A DNA stretch of 64,000 bases, from positions 157,649 through 221,648 of the forward strand of contig JAGNLL010000002.1 in assembly GCA_017999675.1 (NCBI GenBank), given 5' to 3'. The stretch is from Rickettsiales bacterium. GTDB taxonomy: Bacteria > Pseudomonadota > Alphaproteobacteria > Rickettsiales > UBA1997. Both the position numbers and the translations under genes were made by a program. This document shows, one piece after another, positions 17,415-26,066 of the stretch (positions within the stretch are counted from its first letter, which is position 1; each line of letters begins with the position of its first letter). The notes under the pieces are model-generated. The model was not told the origin of the DNA and made no database searches. It worked only from the letters and a program-made list of their open reading frames with translations.

Positions 17415-17506
17415 TGGCGGAGAGGAAGGGATTCGAACCCTTGATACAGTTTTACCCGTATACCTTCTTAGCAGGAAGGTGCCTTCAGCCTCTCGGCCAC
17501 CTCTCC
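17415..17506 (-). tRNA. tRNA-Ser (anticodon GCT)
   Basis: Read on the minus strand, the gene starts GGAGAGGTGGCCGAGAGG and ends with GGTTCGAATCCC, the closing acceptor stem and an encoded CCA. The anticodon loop CCTGCTAAG gives GCT, for AGC/AGU codons. A long variable arm is present, as expected for serine. An upstream TTGCCGCGC element (17544-17556) is shared with the other tRNA genes here. Confidence 0.96.
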
Positions 17507-17602
17507 GTATGTAGAATTATTGCTGTTTTTTATCCTGCAGGAAGCGCGGCAACTTAGAAAGGCAATGCATTTTTGCAAGGTGCTTTGCTTGTAAAAATTA
17601 AA

Positions 17603-18859
17603 TTATCTTTCGGCGTTGATGGTGAAGGTAATTTCAACTTCGTCTTTTACGCCGCCAGATCTTTTAACATCACGGTCGCCAATGCCAAATGCGCTGCGTT
17701 GAATTTTTAATTTTCCGGTTGCAGAGGCTTGGGTTTGTGAATTTTCGTTTAGAGAAAATTCAATTGTGGCGGGAACTTTTCTGCCCTTGATGTTTAAGCT
17801 GCCATTGGCGCGGTATGTTGCGGGTTTTACACTATCTTTTGAAGTGGCTCCACCTTTGCCGACAGAGTCGTGCATGGTCATCATGCCATTTGCGTTGCCA
17901 CTAAAGTTAGCGGTGTCGCTCATTCTATTTAGGGGATCACCGCTAACAAGTATGATTGAATGAGAAGTAAAGGTTGCTGTTGGAAATGCTTTTACAGAAA
18001 GCCAATCTTTGCCACGTAGCGTGGCGTCTGCTTCTGAGTAAGAAATTTCAACTGACGAGGTGTCCACATCAATTTGAATTTTGCTTTTGCTTAGTTGGTT
18101 TTTGTCGAAGGTAATTTGTCCGTCAAATTTTTTGAAAGAGCCGGTAATTGGCGAGTTATCGCGACTTGCCTTAAATTCTAATTTGCTTTTTTGGGCAATT
18201 ATTTTCCATTCAGGAATTGTCTTTGGAGCGTTTTTGCCGTTGCCGGGTTGTGACAAAATTGGTGCAGCACCTTTTGTTTTTACAGTGTCACTGGCAACAA
18301 AATTTGCCTCAAGATCAATTACAATTTTTACGCTATCTGAAACTCCGGGTGCGCCAAAAGTCATGTCAAAATCAGAGCGTTTAATTGTGGTGGTGGCGTA
18401 AAAACCAATGGTTTTTTGTTGGCTAATTGGGCTTGTGCCAATTCTTACAATTTTAACGTCAAGCGTCACAGGCTTTGTCACGCCAAGTAGCGTGAGGTTG
18501 CCTCTAACTTTAGCAAAATTTTTGCCTGATGGCGCAACAGAAGTGCTTTTAAAAGTTGCGGTTGGAAATTTTGCCACGTTTAAAAAGTCGGCGCTTTTTA
18601 GATGTTCGTCAAATTTGCTAAGTCCAGTGACGAGTGAGCCAACACCAATTTTTACATCAACCGAGCTTTCTTGTGGCCTGGTTTCGTCTAAATTAATGGC
18701 ACCAGTAACGTCGGTGATTTTGCCTGATTGGTTAGAAAATCCGAAGTGGTTTGCAGTCCAATTGATGCTGGCATGCATGGGGTCAACTTTATAAAGATCA
18801 GCGGCGTTTGCTGAAAGACTAAAACCAAGTGCAAGCAAAGTGATTAAAATCTTTTTCAT
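17603..18859 (-). CDS. Exported protein with two tandem YceI domains
   Basis: I take the Met at 18859, which starts a clean signal peptide (MKKILITLLALGFSLSANA), giving 418 residues. Two YceI lipocalin-like domains follow: about 22-195 (YKVDPMHASINWTANHFGF...LDEHLKSADFLNVAKFPTATFKS) and about 215-418 (EWKIIAQKSKLEFKASRDNSPITGSF...WLSVKAFPTATFTS...QRSAFGIGD). YceI proteins bind isoprenoid or amphiphilic lipids in the periplasm; some respond to stress or high pH. Fusion of two copies is unusual but known. It lies 4 bases after secB on the same strand. Confidence 0.85.
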   Translation of the reverse strand: MKKILITLLALGFSLSANAADLYKVDPMHASINWTANHFGFSNQSGKITDVTGAINLDETRPQESSVDVKIGVGSLVTGLSKFDEHLKSADFLNVAKFPTATFKSTSVAPSGKNFAKVRGNLTLLGVTKPVTLDVKIVRIGTSPISQQKTIGFYATTTIKRSDFDMTFGAPGVSDSVKIVIDLEANFVASDTVKTKGAAPILSQPGNGKNAPKTIPEWKIIAQKSKLEFKASRDNSPITGSFKKFDGQITFDKNQLSKSKIQIDVDTSSVEISYSEADATLRGKDWLSVKAFPTATFTSHSIILVSGDPLNRMSDTANFSGNANGMMTMHDSVGKGGATSKDSVKPATYRANGSLNIKGRKVPATIEFSLNENSQTQASATGKLKIQRSAFGIGDRDVKRSGGVKDEVEITFTINAER

Positions 18860-18863
18860 AAAA

Positions 18864-19310
18864 TTAGTTTTTTGTGTCGTTAATTGGAGTGGCGTTGGCA
18901 GCGGCTTTGCGGCGATTGTAAAGGTCGGCAAAGTCAATTGGATCAAGCATTAATGGTGCAAGGCCAGCGTCAGATGTAGTGTTGGTGATGATGCGACGTA
19001 AGAAAGGAAAAAGTAGGTTAGGGCAGTAAATTAACAAAATTTGTTCCAACATTTCGCCTTCAATTTTTGGCAAAGAAAACAAGCCGCAATAGGCAACTTT
19101 GCAGTTGAAGAATGGATCGCTTTCGGTTGTGGCATTGGCAGAAATTTTTAGCGTCACTTCAAAAGTTTCTTCGGCAATTTTTTTAGCGTCGATGTCGATT
19201 GAGATGGCAATGTTTGGTTTGTCTTGCGGGTTCAAAAAAACTTGCGGAGCGCTTGGTAGCTCGAATACAAGGTCTTTGATGTATTGTGAGATGATTTTGA
19301 TGTTTGACAT
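18864..19310 (-). CDS. secB: Protein-export chaperone SecB
   Basis: 148 residues, close to the usual 150-170. The IISQYIKDLVFELPSAPQVF start and the EMLEQILLIYCPNLLFPFLRRIITNTTSDAGLAPLMLDPIDFADLYNRR segment are diagnostic. SecB keeps secretory preproteins unfolded and hands them to SecA. It is followed at once by an exported YceI protein, a sensible co-expression though probably incidental. Confidence 0.96.
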   Translation of the reverse strand: MSNIKIISQYIKDLVFELPSAPQVFLNPQDKPNIAISIDIDAKKIAEETFEVTLKISANATTESDPFFNCKVAYCGLFSLPKIEGEMLEQILLIYCPNLLFPFLRRIITNTTSDAGLAPLMLDPIDFADLYNRRKAAANATPINDTKN

Positions 19311-19328
19311 TTTTTAAGATAAAAAATT

Positions 19329-20294
19329 TTAGCTAAGATATTCCGAAGTGGTTTTAATCACCTTCTTCGCGGCTGAATCCATGATTAAAGAATTTACAAA
19401 AATTTTGCCGCTGCATTTTTTTACGCCATTTAACAAATAACCGTCAGTGACGCCACCGCAGGCAAAAATTACGTCGCCCTTGGCCATTTCTTCGGCGGTA
19501 TATTTTTTATTTAAATCAGAAATTCCCATTTTTTTAGCGCGTTCAATTTGCTTTTGATTATCGCCAAAAATTAAGCGACCCATCATTTGGCCACCAATTA
19601 CGCGAAGTCCCGCCGCAGCAAGCACGCCTTCTGGCGCGCCACCGGTGCCCATGTAGGCATCAATTCTTGCAGTTTGGTTGGTACAGGCAATTACACCGGC
19701 AACGTCACCGTCTCCGATTAAACGAATTCTGGCGCCGGCTTCGCGAACTTTGGCAATTAATTCTTCGTGGCGAGTGCGCTCTAAAATCATTACGGTTAAG
19801 TCAGAAATGTCGCATTTTTTGGCTTTGGCAATGTTGCTCAGATTTGTTTTTGGTGAGTTGTCGAGGTCAATCACGCCTTCAGGCAAACCAGCGCCAACGG
19901 CGATTTTATCCATGTAAACATCTGGTGCGTGCAAAAATCCGCCTTTGTTAGCAAATGCAATTACGGCAAGAGAAGACTCGCCAGCATTGGCGCAAATGGT
20001 TGTGCCCTCCAAAGGATCAAGCGCAATGTCAACTTCAATGCCGCCTTTACCAACTTTTTCGCCAATGAAAAGCATCGGCGCTTCATCGCGTTCACCTTCG
20101 CCAATTACGATCGTTCCAGCGATGTTCATTAAATTTAAATTTTCGCGCATCGATTTAACCGCTGCGGCGTCAGCTGCCATATTGTCGCCTTTGCCAATCC
20201 AATCAAAGCAGGCAATTGAGGCTTTTTCGACGATTTCAATAATTTGTGAAGTAAGTGGGGTAAGCATTTTTAGTAAGTTTTGATTTTTGGACAA
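19329..20294 (-). CDS. glpX: Class II fructose-1,6-bisphosphatase
   Basis: 321 residues with all GlpX motifs: GEGERDEAPMLFIGE, DIALDPLEGTT (metal and phosphate site), RLIGDGDVAG, YMGTGGAPEGVLAAAGLR and ACGGVTDG. It removes the C1 phosphate of fructose-1,6-bisphosphate, so the cell has gluconeogenic capacity together with the class I aldolase at the other end of the window. The Met at residue 10 (MLTPLTSQ) is an alternative start. It ends 18 bases before the secB start. Confidence 0.95.
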   Translation of the reverse strand: MSKNQNLLKMLTPLTSQIIEIVEKASIACFDWIGKGDNMAADAAAVKSMRENLNLMNIAGTIVIGEGERDEAPMLFIGEKVGKGGIEVDIALDPLEGTTICANAGESSLAVIAFANKGGFLHAPDVYMDKIAVGAGLPEGVIDLDNSPKTNLSNIAKAKKCDISDLTVMILERTRHEELIAKVREAGARIRLIGDGDVAGVIACTNQTARIDAYMGTGGAPEGVLAAAGLRVIGGQMMGRLIFGDNQKQIERAKKMGISDLNKKYTAEEMAKGDVIFACGGVTDGYLLNGVKKCSGKIFVNSLIMDSAAKKVIKTTSEYLS

Positions 20295-20334
20295 AAAAAA
20301 GGCGGACTCACTTTACGGCGAGTCCGCCTTTTGC
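20293..20334 (-). terminator. Rho-independent terminator after rpmG
   Basis: On the minus strand a GC-rich stem (GGCGGACTC / GAGTCCGCC) with an 8-base loop is followed by a run of eight T. It begins 10 bases after the rpmG stop and just precedes the glpX start, so rpmG is a separate transcript. Confidence 0.9.
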
Positions 20335-20343
20335 CTTCAAGCC

Positions 20344-20538
20344 TTAGCTTGAAAGTTTTTGTTCTTTGAATTCTACGTGTTTACGAACAACTGGATCGTA
20401 TTTTGAAAACAACATTTTTTCTTGTTTTTGTTTCGGGTTGCGACGCGCAAGGTAGAAGAATCCAGTACCTGCAGTGCTAACTAATTTGAACAAAATTGAA
20501 TTTCTTTTCGATTTTGATGCTTTTGGTTTTCCAGCCAT
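20344..20538 (-). CDS. rpmG: 50S ribosomal protein L33
   Basis: 64 residues, slightly longer than the usual 55 at both ends. The SKRNSILFKLVSTAGTGFFYLARRNPKQ and KMLFSKYDPVVRKHVEFKE segments are characteristic of the proteobacterial L33. It is the zinc-free form, with no CxxC pairs. It has its own terminator and a promoter like that of the tRNA genes. Confidence 0.97.
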   Translation of the reverse strand: MAGKPKASKSKRNSILFKLVSTAGTGFFYLARRNPKQKQEKMLFSKYDPVVRKHVEFKEQKLSS

Positions 20539-20550
20539 AATTTACCTGTG

Positions 20551-20584
20551 TTTAGAGGGGAGTTAAAAAGAGCGCGGCAAAGTA
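20551..20584 (-). promoter_or_regulatory. rpmG promoter with TTGCCGCGC element
   Basis: On the minus strand TTGCCG (20575-20580) is followed after 18 bases by TCTAAA (20551-20556), a plausible -35/-10 pair ahead of rpmG. The -35 region and the CGC after it are the same as upstream of tRNA-Ser and tRNA-Ile. Predicted by eye only. Confidence 0.45.
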
Positions 20585-20613
20585 TTTTTGGTGCGCCAGT
20601 AGTCAAGTAGAAA

Positions 20614-21129
20614 TTAGGAGTTCGCCAATTTTTTCTCGCCTTTAAAACCAGCGGCAATGCCGGTGCGCGAAACTGAGGCTAGGCCGTATTCTGGCAGTTG
20701 GTTTAAAAGTTCGTCGATGGTTTCGGTGGTGCCAATTACTTCAAAAACAATCGAATCACCCGCAACGTCAACAATGCTGCTGCGATATTTATCGACCAAT
20801 TTCATCGCTTCTTCGCGTTTTTGCTCAGAGGCAATAATTTGCACCAAAGCCAATTCGCGCTCGATGTAGCCATGCTCGCGAGTCAACTCTGCCGCGGTGT
20901 GAACCGGTACGATGCGTTTCAAAAGTTTGCAAATTAGATCAACAGTTTTGGTAGTTCCAAAAGTTGTAATCGTGATGCGTGACAATTTTTTATCGAGCGA
21001 AGTTGGTGCCACGTTAAGTGATTCAATGTTGTAGCCGCGAGCCGAAAACAACTCAACAATGCGTGCCAAAGCACCAAATTCATTGTCGACTAAAATTGCA
21101 ATTACGTGTTTTTTGATTGGGTCGGTCAT
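20614..21129 (-). CDS. ilvH: Acetolactate synthase small (regulatory) subunit
   Basis: I use the ATG at 21129 (MTDPIKKHVIAILVDNEFGALARIV), giving 171 residues; an in-frame start at 21183 lies inside the preceding gene. The N-terminal ACT domain shows NEFGALARIVELFSARGYNIESLNV, which binds valine in the family. It confers feedback control and full activity on IlvB. Unusually, it is separated from ilvB by an 835-codon gene, whose stop lies one base before this ATG, so it depends on that gene for transcription and probably for translation. Confidence 0.95.
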   Translation of the reverse strand: MTDPIKKHVIAILVDNEFGALARIVELFSARGYNIESLNVAPTSLDKKLSRITITTFGTTKTVDLICKLLKRIVPVHTAAELTREHGYIERELALVQIIASEQKREEAMKLVDKYRSSIVDVAGDSIVFEVIGTTETIDELLNQLPEYGLASVSRTGIAAGFKGEKKLANS

Positions 21130-21130
21130 T

Positions 21131-23638
21131 TTAAATTTCTCTAGATGTTGGTTGAGACATTGATGTTGCTGAAGCGCCACCAATTGTTGTTGAAAGGCTT
21201 TGTGTTAAGTTTGTAGATAGCTTGTTGAGATTTTCGATAAAACCTTGGTACACAAAAGTGTTTTCTTGGTGAATTAGTTCGTTTCTTCTTAGTGCTGTTT
21301 CTCGATCTACGATGCCTTCGTTACTACGTTTGTGGCTGCGTGGAAATTTGGCGCAGTGAATTTCTCTCAATTTGTTTAAATCAAATAAATCGCAATTTGG
21401 TTTTGATTTTAAATCGAGAAGTTCTCGCCATTTTTCAACATTGTTTTCAATAAATTTTATTACGAGCTCTTGTTTTTGTTGTTCTGTTTCGGCTGTGAGA
21501 TTTGTTATTTTTTTAGATAAATCACGTTGAGATGCTTCGAGAATGGTTTTGATATCTCCAGAAACCGATTCTATCGCTGCAGGCATAGCAGCTAAGCGCT
21601 GAGAGTCAGCCGCGATAATTGCATATTTTTCTGCCAAAGGCGAAGAGTCTGTGACAAGTGTAGCTGCATATCTTTCAATCTCCTCTTCGATTGCTTTTGC
21701 TAACAGATCTTTATCACTTGAGCCTTTGGCGTGTGTAATTCTGGCAGCGAAAGAATTTTCGCTTTTTAAAAACTCTTCCGACCCAGTTTTTTTAAGTAAG
21801 GCGAGTCTAACACTTTGCTCTGCAGCCAATGCCTGAGAGCGGTTGCGAGAAATCCACTCATTAACCACTTCTTGTGGAATTGACTCAACCAAAGCGTCGC
21901 GCCTTTGTTTAAAGGTTTCTATAATGCCATGTTGCTTGTAATCAGGATTATTTTTGAAGGCTTCTGGTACTGGAAAAACACCTGGATAAGTTTCGGCTAA
22001 ATTCCATTTTTCTACAACATGTGCAATTGCCTCGTCAGAAATAAGCGAAAGGCGAAAAGCCATTTCAATTTCGCTGTCGCGATAAGTTTCAGAGATGTTT
22101 TGACCATCAGTAATCTTTCTGGTTTTTTCTTGCAGCGCCGGTTTCAACAAAATTCCAAAAGGCAAATTTCTTGGCAGATCAGAAAAAGAAAGTGGGCCAC
22201 TCACTCCAGAATCTAGTTTCATGCTAGCTTCCTCAGGCCTAATGTGGTGCGCTAATTTGAAATTAATCGATTTAATTAGTGCTCTATCTTTGTCGCTTGC
22301 CTCATCTATTTTTTTGTTTAGCTGGTTAATTGTGTGTTCGAGTTGTTCTTGATTTGGGTTGGCCTTGAGAGCCTCTGCGAGTTTCTTTTGCTCTTCGTTA
22401 GAAAGGGTGCCGTGATTTAATTTAGCAATTAACTCGGCGGTTATTTCTTCAGAAAATCCTTTTCTAAGAAACTCAATTTCTTCTTCAGTTAAAGTCAGCG
22501 ACGGATCAAAATCTGTAGAAGTTGCGCTAGCTTTTTTTGCCTCGCTATTGGCCTTTTCAAGGCTCAACTCTTTGTACTGCCCACCAAATCCAATGGCGCC
22601 AGAATTGCCAAAATCAACAAATACTGACTCAAAACCAATAACGTTTCCTTGCTCATCTAGCGTAAATTTACAGCCAATATTGTTGAGGTTGAAATTTGCA
22701 AAATCCCAGTTGGCAATAAATTTTGAGGCGACAAAAGATTTTTCAATTTCGCTGTGAAAGTAGTCAGGAAGCAGTTCGTAAATTTCGCTCATTAAATTTA
22801 CGCGTTGAATTTTTTCATCACCCGTAATTGTGCCAGCTCTGCTTTTTTGGTTAATTTCTTCAATTGCTTCTGCGGCTTTTTCCCATTTTTCCACCGAATC
22901 TGCGTTGATAAATCTTTTAATTACTGGGTTAACAAAAAAGTCTCCCAAGTCTTGATAGCCGGTGATTGTGGGCGATGCGACAAAAACTTTTGGGGCGCCG
23001 TCACTACGAAAATCTTCGTAAACCATAAATCTGGTATCGGGAGCATTTAAGCCGGTTAGTCCATAAAGCTGGCCCGACATAATTTCCCACATGGCATTGT
23101 GGTTGCCGTATTTGATGTCTTTGGTTCTAAATAAAGTTTTTTCTCTTTCAGGAAGGCTGCGGATAATTTCAATATCTGCTTCGTGATCGGTTTTTCCAAA
23201 GGCGTCTTTGTCAATGCCAACAAAAAATGCTTCGCGAGTTGAAGCTGTTGCATCAGTTGCAGCTCTAGCTGCACCGCTATGTTCGGTGCCGCTCTTTTTT
23301 AAATATTGGTTGGTTTTTAAGTTGGCGACAATTCCCGCTTTTTCTAAAGTGCCGTAGTGCCTAACTCCATCAATAACTGTGCCGCAGTCAGTTAAGAATT
23401 GTTGGCAGTCTGCGTTTTCTTTAGTTTCTTCATCATCGGTAATAGCGCTTATGCCTGATAATGAGTTTGGGATTGGCGGTGGGGTAAATGTTTCTGAAGG
23501 AGCGCTAAAAGAAACAGCCTTGCTGAATGGTTTTTGAGGCGATGGAGGAAGAAGATCAGCACCTTCTCCAACCTGAAAATCAGAAGAAGATGAGCTTTTT
23601 GATTCGTAGCCATTTTTAAAATCTCCTCTTCTAGACAT
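21131..23638 (-). CDS. Large effector-like protein with kinase-like motifs, inserted between ilvB and ilvH
   Basis: 835 residues that I do not recognise as a named family. Residues 1-65 are Ser/Pro-rich and look disordered; there is no signal peptide or membrane helix. Residues about 165-360 resemble an atypical kinase fold of the HipA/PI-kinase sort: a Lys region and Glu helix (KDIKYGNHNAMWEIMSGQLYGLTG), a possible hinge (VASPTITGYQDLGDFF), a catalytic-loop-like ASKFIANWDFANFNLNN (D312, N315) and a metal-binding-like VDFGNSG (D342). The remaining 470 residues are mainly charged helix with coiled-coil character. A strong AGGAG ribosome binding site overlaps the ilvB stop, and the gene lies 11 bases after ilvB and 1 base before ilvH. 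The shape suggests a protein delivered to a host or competitor, which is inference. Confidence 0.6.
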   Translation of the reverse strand: MSRRGDFKNGYESKSSSSSDFQVGEGADLLPPSPQKPFSKAVSFSAPSETFTPPPIPNSLSGISAITDDEETKENADCQQFLTDCGTVIDGVRHYGTLEKAGIVANLKTNQYLKKSGTEHSGAARAATDATASTREAFFVGIDKDAFGKTDHEADIEIIRSLPEREKTLFRTKDIKYGNHNAMWEIMSGQLYGLTGLNAPDTRFMVYEDFRSDGAPKVFVASPTITGYQDLGDFFVNPVIKRFINADSVEKWEKAAEAIEEINQKSRAGTITGDEKIQRVNLMSEIYELLPDYFHSEIEKSFVASKFIANWDFANFNLNNIGCKFTLDEQGNVIGFESVFVDFGNSGAIGFGGQYKELSLEKANSEAKKASATSTDFDPSLTLTEEEIEFLRKGFSEEITAELIAKLNHGTLSNEEQKKLAEALKANPNQEQLEHTINQLNKKIDEASDKDRALIKSINFKLAHHIRPEEASMKLDSGVSGPLSFSDLPRNLPFGILLKPALQEKTRKITDGQNISETYRDSEIEMAFRLSLISDEAIAHVVEKWNLAETYPGVFPVPEAFKNNPDYKQHGIIETFKQRRDALVESIPQEVVNEWISRNRSQALAAEQSVRLALLKKTGSEEFLKSENSFAARITHAKGSSDKDLLAKAIEEEIERYAATLVTDSSPLAEKYAIIAADSQRLAAMPAAIESVSGDIKTILEASQRDLSKKITNLTAETEQQKQELVIKFIENNVEKWRELLDLKSKPNCDLFDLNKLREIHCAKFPRSHKRSNEGIVDRETALRRNELIHQENTFVYQGFIENLNKLSTNLTQSLSTTIGGASATSMSQPTSREI

Positions 23639-23649
23639 TCTAATCTCTC

Positions 23650-25419
23650 CTAAACCGCATTAATATCTTTTTGCACATACTGCTTCGCCTGCGAGCCAAG
23701 TAAAATCTCGTTGTGCGCCGCGCCTGCCGGAATCATTGGAAAAACATTTTCAGCTTTTTCGACAAGGCAATTAAACAAAACTGGGCCGTCATGCGAGATC
23801 ATTTCCATAAATTTTTGATCAAGCTCTTTCGGATCAGAGCATTCAATTCCCTTAATGCCAAAGGCTTCTGCAAGCTTCATAAAATCTGGCAATTCCATGA
23901 AAGATTGGCTTTCGCGCGAATCGTAAATCAACTCTTGCCACTGGCGCACCATGCCCATGTAGCGGTTGTTTAGGATGATAATTTTTACCGGAAGTTTGCA
24001 TTGTTTAATGGTGGCAAGCTCTTGTAAGTTCATCATGAAACTAGCGTCGCCACTGACACACATTACTAGCGCATCAGGGTGAGCAAGTTGTGCACCAAGT
24101 GCTGCTGGAACCCCGTAGCCCATAGTTCCAAGGCCGCCAGAAGTTAGCCATTTTTTTGGTGAATCAAATTGCAAATATTGCGCCGCCCACATTTGGTGTT
24201 GTCCCACGTCGGTTGAAATAAAAGGCGCCGCCTCTTTAGTTAGCGCGTTTAAACGCTCCATGGCATATTCTGGCTTAATGCTTTTTTCGCACGGCTCGTA
24301 AGATAAAGACTTAATCGCCTGCCATTTTTTAATTTGATCCCACCAAGCAGAAATTTCTTTGTGGCGATTGCCAATTTTTCTATCTTTCCATTCTTCAAGC
24401 AAAGCCTCTAAAACCGCAGCCGCGTCGCCAACAATTGGCACATCAACTTTGATAATTTTGTCAATTGAGCAATCATCCACATCAATGTGAATTTTTTTCG
24501 AATTTGGCGAAAAGCTTGAAACGCGGCCCGTCACGCGGTCGTCAAAACGTGCGCCAATGTTAATCATCAAATCGCAATCATGCATTGCCATGTTGGCTTC
24601 ATAAGTGCCGTGCATGCCGAGCATGCCGATGAAATGCGAGTCGCTTGCCGGAAATCCACCCAAACCCATCAAAGTGTTGGTGATTGGAAAGCCAGTTTCG
24701 CGCACCAATTTTGTCAAAAGTTCGCTGGCTTTCTCGCCCGAGTTAATAATGCCGCCACCCGTGTAAAATATTGGGCGCTGCGCTTTTTCTAAAAGGTCAA
24801 CTGCGGCCTCAATTTCGGCGCGGTGAATTTGATTTTTGCGCGTTTCAATTTGGTAAGACGCGCGGTTGATTTCGATTTTTCCTTCGTAAATGGCGTGGTT
24901 GTTTTGTACGTCTTTTGGAATGTCGATTAAGACTGGTCCAGGGCGGCCCGAACGCGCAATGTAAAAGGCTTCGTGAATGATGTGGCCCAAATCTTTTACG
25001 TCTTTGACAAGGTAATTGTATTTAGTGCAAGAGCGCGTCAAGCCAGTAATATCAGCCTCTTGAAAGCCATCAGTGCCAATTACTGGAGTTGCAACTTGGC
25101 CTGAAATACAAACTAATGGAATTGAGTCAAGGTAAGCGTCTGTAAGCCCCGTGATCACATTTGTGGCACCAGGGCCAGAGGTCACAGTAATTACACCAAC
25201 TTTTCCAGTTGAGCGTGCATAGCCTTCAGCCGCATGTGCAGCGCCTTGCTCGTGGCGCGTTAAAATGTGGCGCAATTTTTTTTGCATAAAAAGCGCGTCG
25301 TAAAAAGGCAAAATCGCGCCTCCCGGATAGCCAAACACGGTGTCCACGCCTTCATTTAAAAAGGCCTTAACGATAATTTCGGCACCAGAAAATCTGTTGG
25401 GAATTTTTTGCTCGCTCAT
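23650..25419 (-). CDS. ilvB: Acetolactate synthase large (catalytic) subunit
   Basis: 589 residues, a full-length thiamine-diphosphate enzyme making 2-acetolactate and 2-aceto-2-hydroxybutyrate for valine, leucine and isoleucine. The PYR domain shows GYPGGAILPFYDAL and RHEQGAAHAAEGYARSTGKVG with the activating Glu; the PP domain shows GDASFMMNLQELATIKQ...ILNN, the ThDP/Mg motif. It heads the operon and is divergent from fabZ over 185 bases. No leader peptide rich in branched-chain codons was seen. Confidence 0.97.
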   Translation of the reverse strand: MSEQKIPNRFSGAEIIVKAFLNEGVDTVFGYPGGAILPFYDALFMQKKLRHILTRHEQGAAHAAEGYARSTGKVGVITVTSGPGATNVITGLTDAYLDSIPLVCISGQVATPVIGTDGFQEADITGLTRSCTKYNYLVKDVKDLGHIIHEAFYIARSGRPGPVLIDIPKDVQNNHAIYEGKIEINRASYQIETRKNQIHRAEIEAAVDLLEKAQRPIFYTGGGIINSGEKASELLTKLVRETGFPITNTLMGLGGFPASDSHFIGMLGMHGTYEANMAMHDCDLMINIGARFDDRVTGRVSSFSPNSKKIHIDVDDCSIDKIIKVDVPIVGDAAAVLEALLEEWKDRKIGNRHKEISAWWDQIKKWQAIKSLSYEPCEKSIKPEYAMERLNALTKEAAPFISTDVGQHQMWAAQYLQFDSPKKWLTSGGLGTMGYGVPAALGAQLAHPDALVMCVSGDASFMMNLQELATIKQCKLPVKIIILNNRYMGMVRQWQELIYDSRESQSFMELPDFMKLAEAFGIKGIECSDPKELDQKFMEMISHDGPVLFNCLVEKAENVFPMIPAGAAHNEILLGSQAKQYVQKDINAV

Positions 25420-25604
25420 TTTTTTTCAGAAATTTTTTTTAACAAAACTTGGGGGAAGCGCGCGATTTAAGGTGGCGAGCTGTTTTGAATCAAGGATAAA
25501 ATATTTTACTTCGTTGATTTTTTTTAAACCCACTCTACCTTGCCGTCCTTCCAACATCCAAGCCACTCCACAACCAATTCATCAATTTAAAATCACTTAA
25601 AAAC

Positions 25605-26066
25605 ATGACTGAAAAAACAACAATTGTCGGTATTGATAAAATTTTAAAAGCCCTGCCGCACCGCTACCCGTTTCTTTTGGTGGACAAAGTAGTTGAGCTT
25701 GAAGTGGGCAAAAAAATTGTCGCAATCAAAAATGTCACCTTCAACGAACCACATTTTTTAGGGCATTTTCCTGACCATCCAATCATGCCAGGTGTGTTAA
25801 TTATTGAAGCAATGGCACAAGCTGGAGCCTTGATGGTGACAGCTGCAGAAGATTTTAACGCCGAAGACAAGTTGGTTTATTTCATGTCAATTGACGGCGC
25901 AAAATTTAGAAAACCGGTAATTCCGGGTGATGTTTTAGAACTTCACATTGACGTAGTGCAAAATCGTGGACCAGTGTGGAAGCTTTCAGCTGTAGCAATT
26001 GTTGATGGTCAAAAAGTTTCTGAAGCACAACTTTCTGCAATGATTGCTGACAAACCAAAAAAATAA
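25605..26066 (+). CDS. fabZ: 3-hydroxyacyl-ACP dehydratase
   Basis: 153 residues with the hot-dog fold signature: LPHRYPFLLVDKV, then NEPHFLGHFPDHPIMPGVLIIEAMAQAGAL, containing the catalytic His and Glu. It dehydrates 3-hydroxyacyl-ACP in fatty-acid elongation and supplies hydroxyacyl chains balanced against lipid A synthesis. Its stop overlaps the lpxA start by 1 base, so the two are coupled, the usual pairing in Gram-negative bacteria. Confidence 0.97.
   Translation: MTEKTTIVGIDKILKALPHRYPFLLVDKVVELEVGKKIVAIKNVTFNEPHFLGHFPDHPIMPGVLIIEAMAQAGALMVTAAEDFNAEDKLVYFMSIDGAKFRKPVIPGDVLELHIDVVQNRGPVWKLSAVAIVDGQKVSEAQLSAMIADKPKK

Noticed and set aside
17415..17506. tRNA-Ser as the prophage attachment site
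   Set aside because: Large serine recombinases do not usually use tRNA genes, and I saw no duplicated tRNA 3' end near 11.6 kb.
25420..25604. Attenuator or leader peptide for ilvB
   Set aside because: No short frame rich in Ile/Val/Leu codons followed by competing hairpins was visible.
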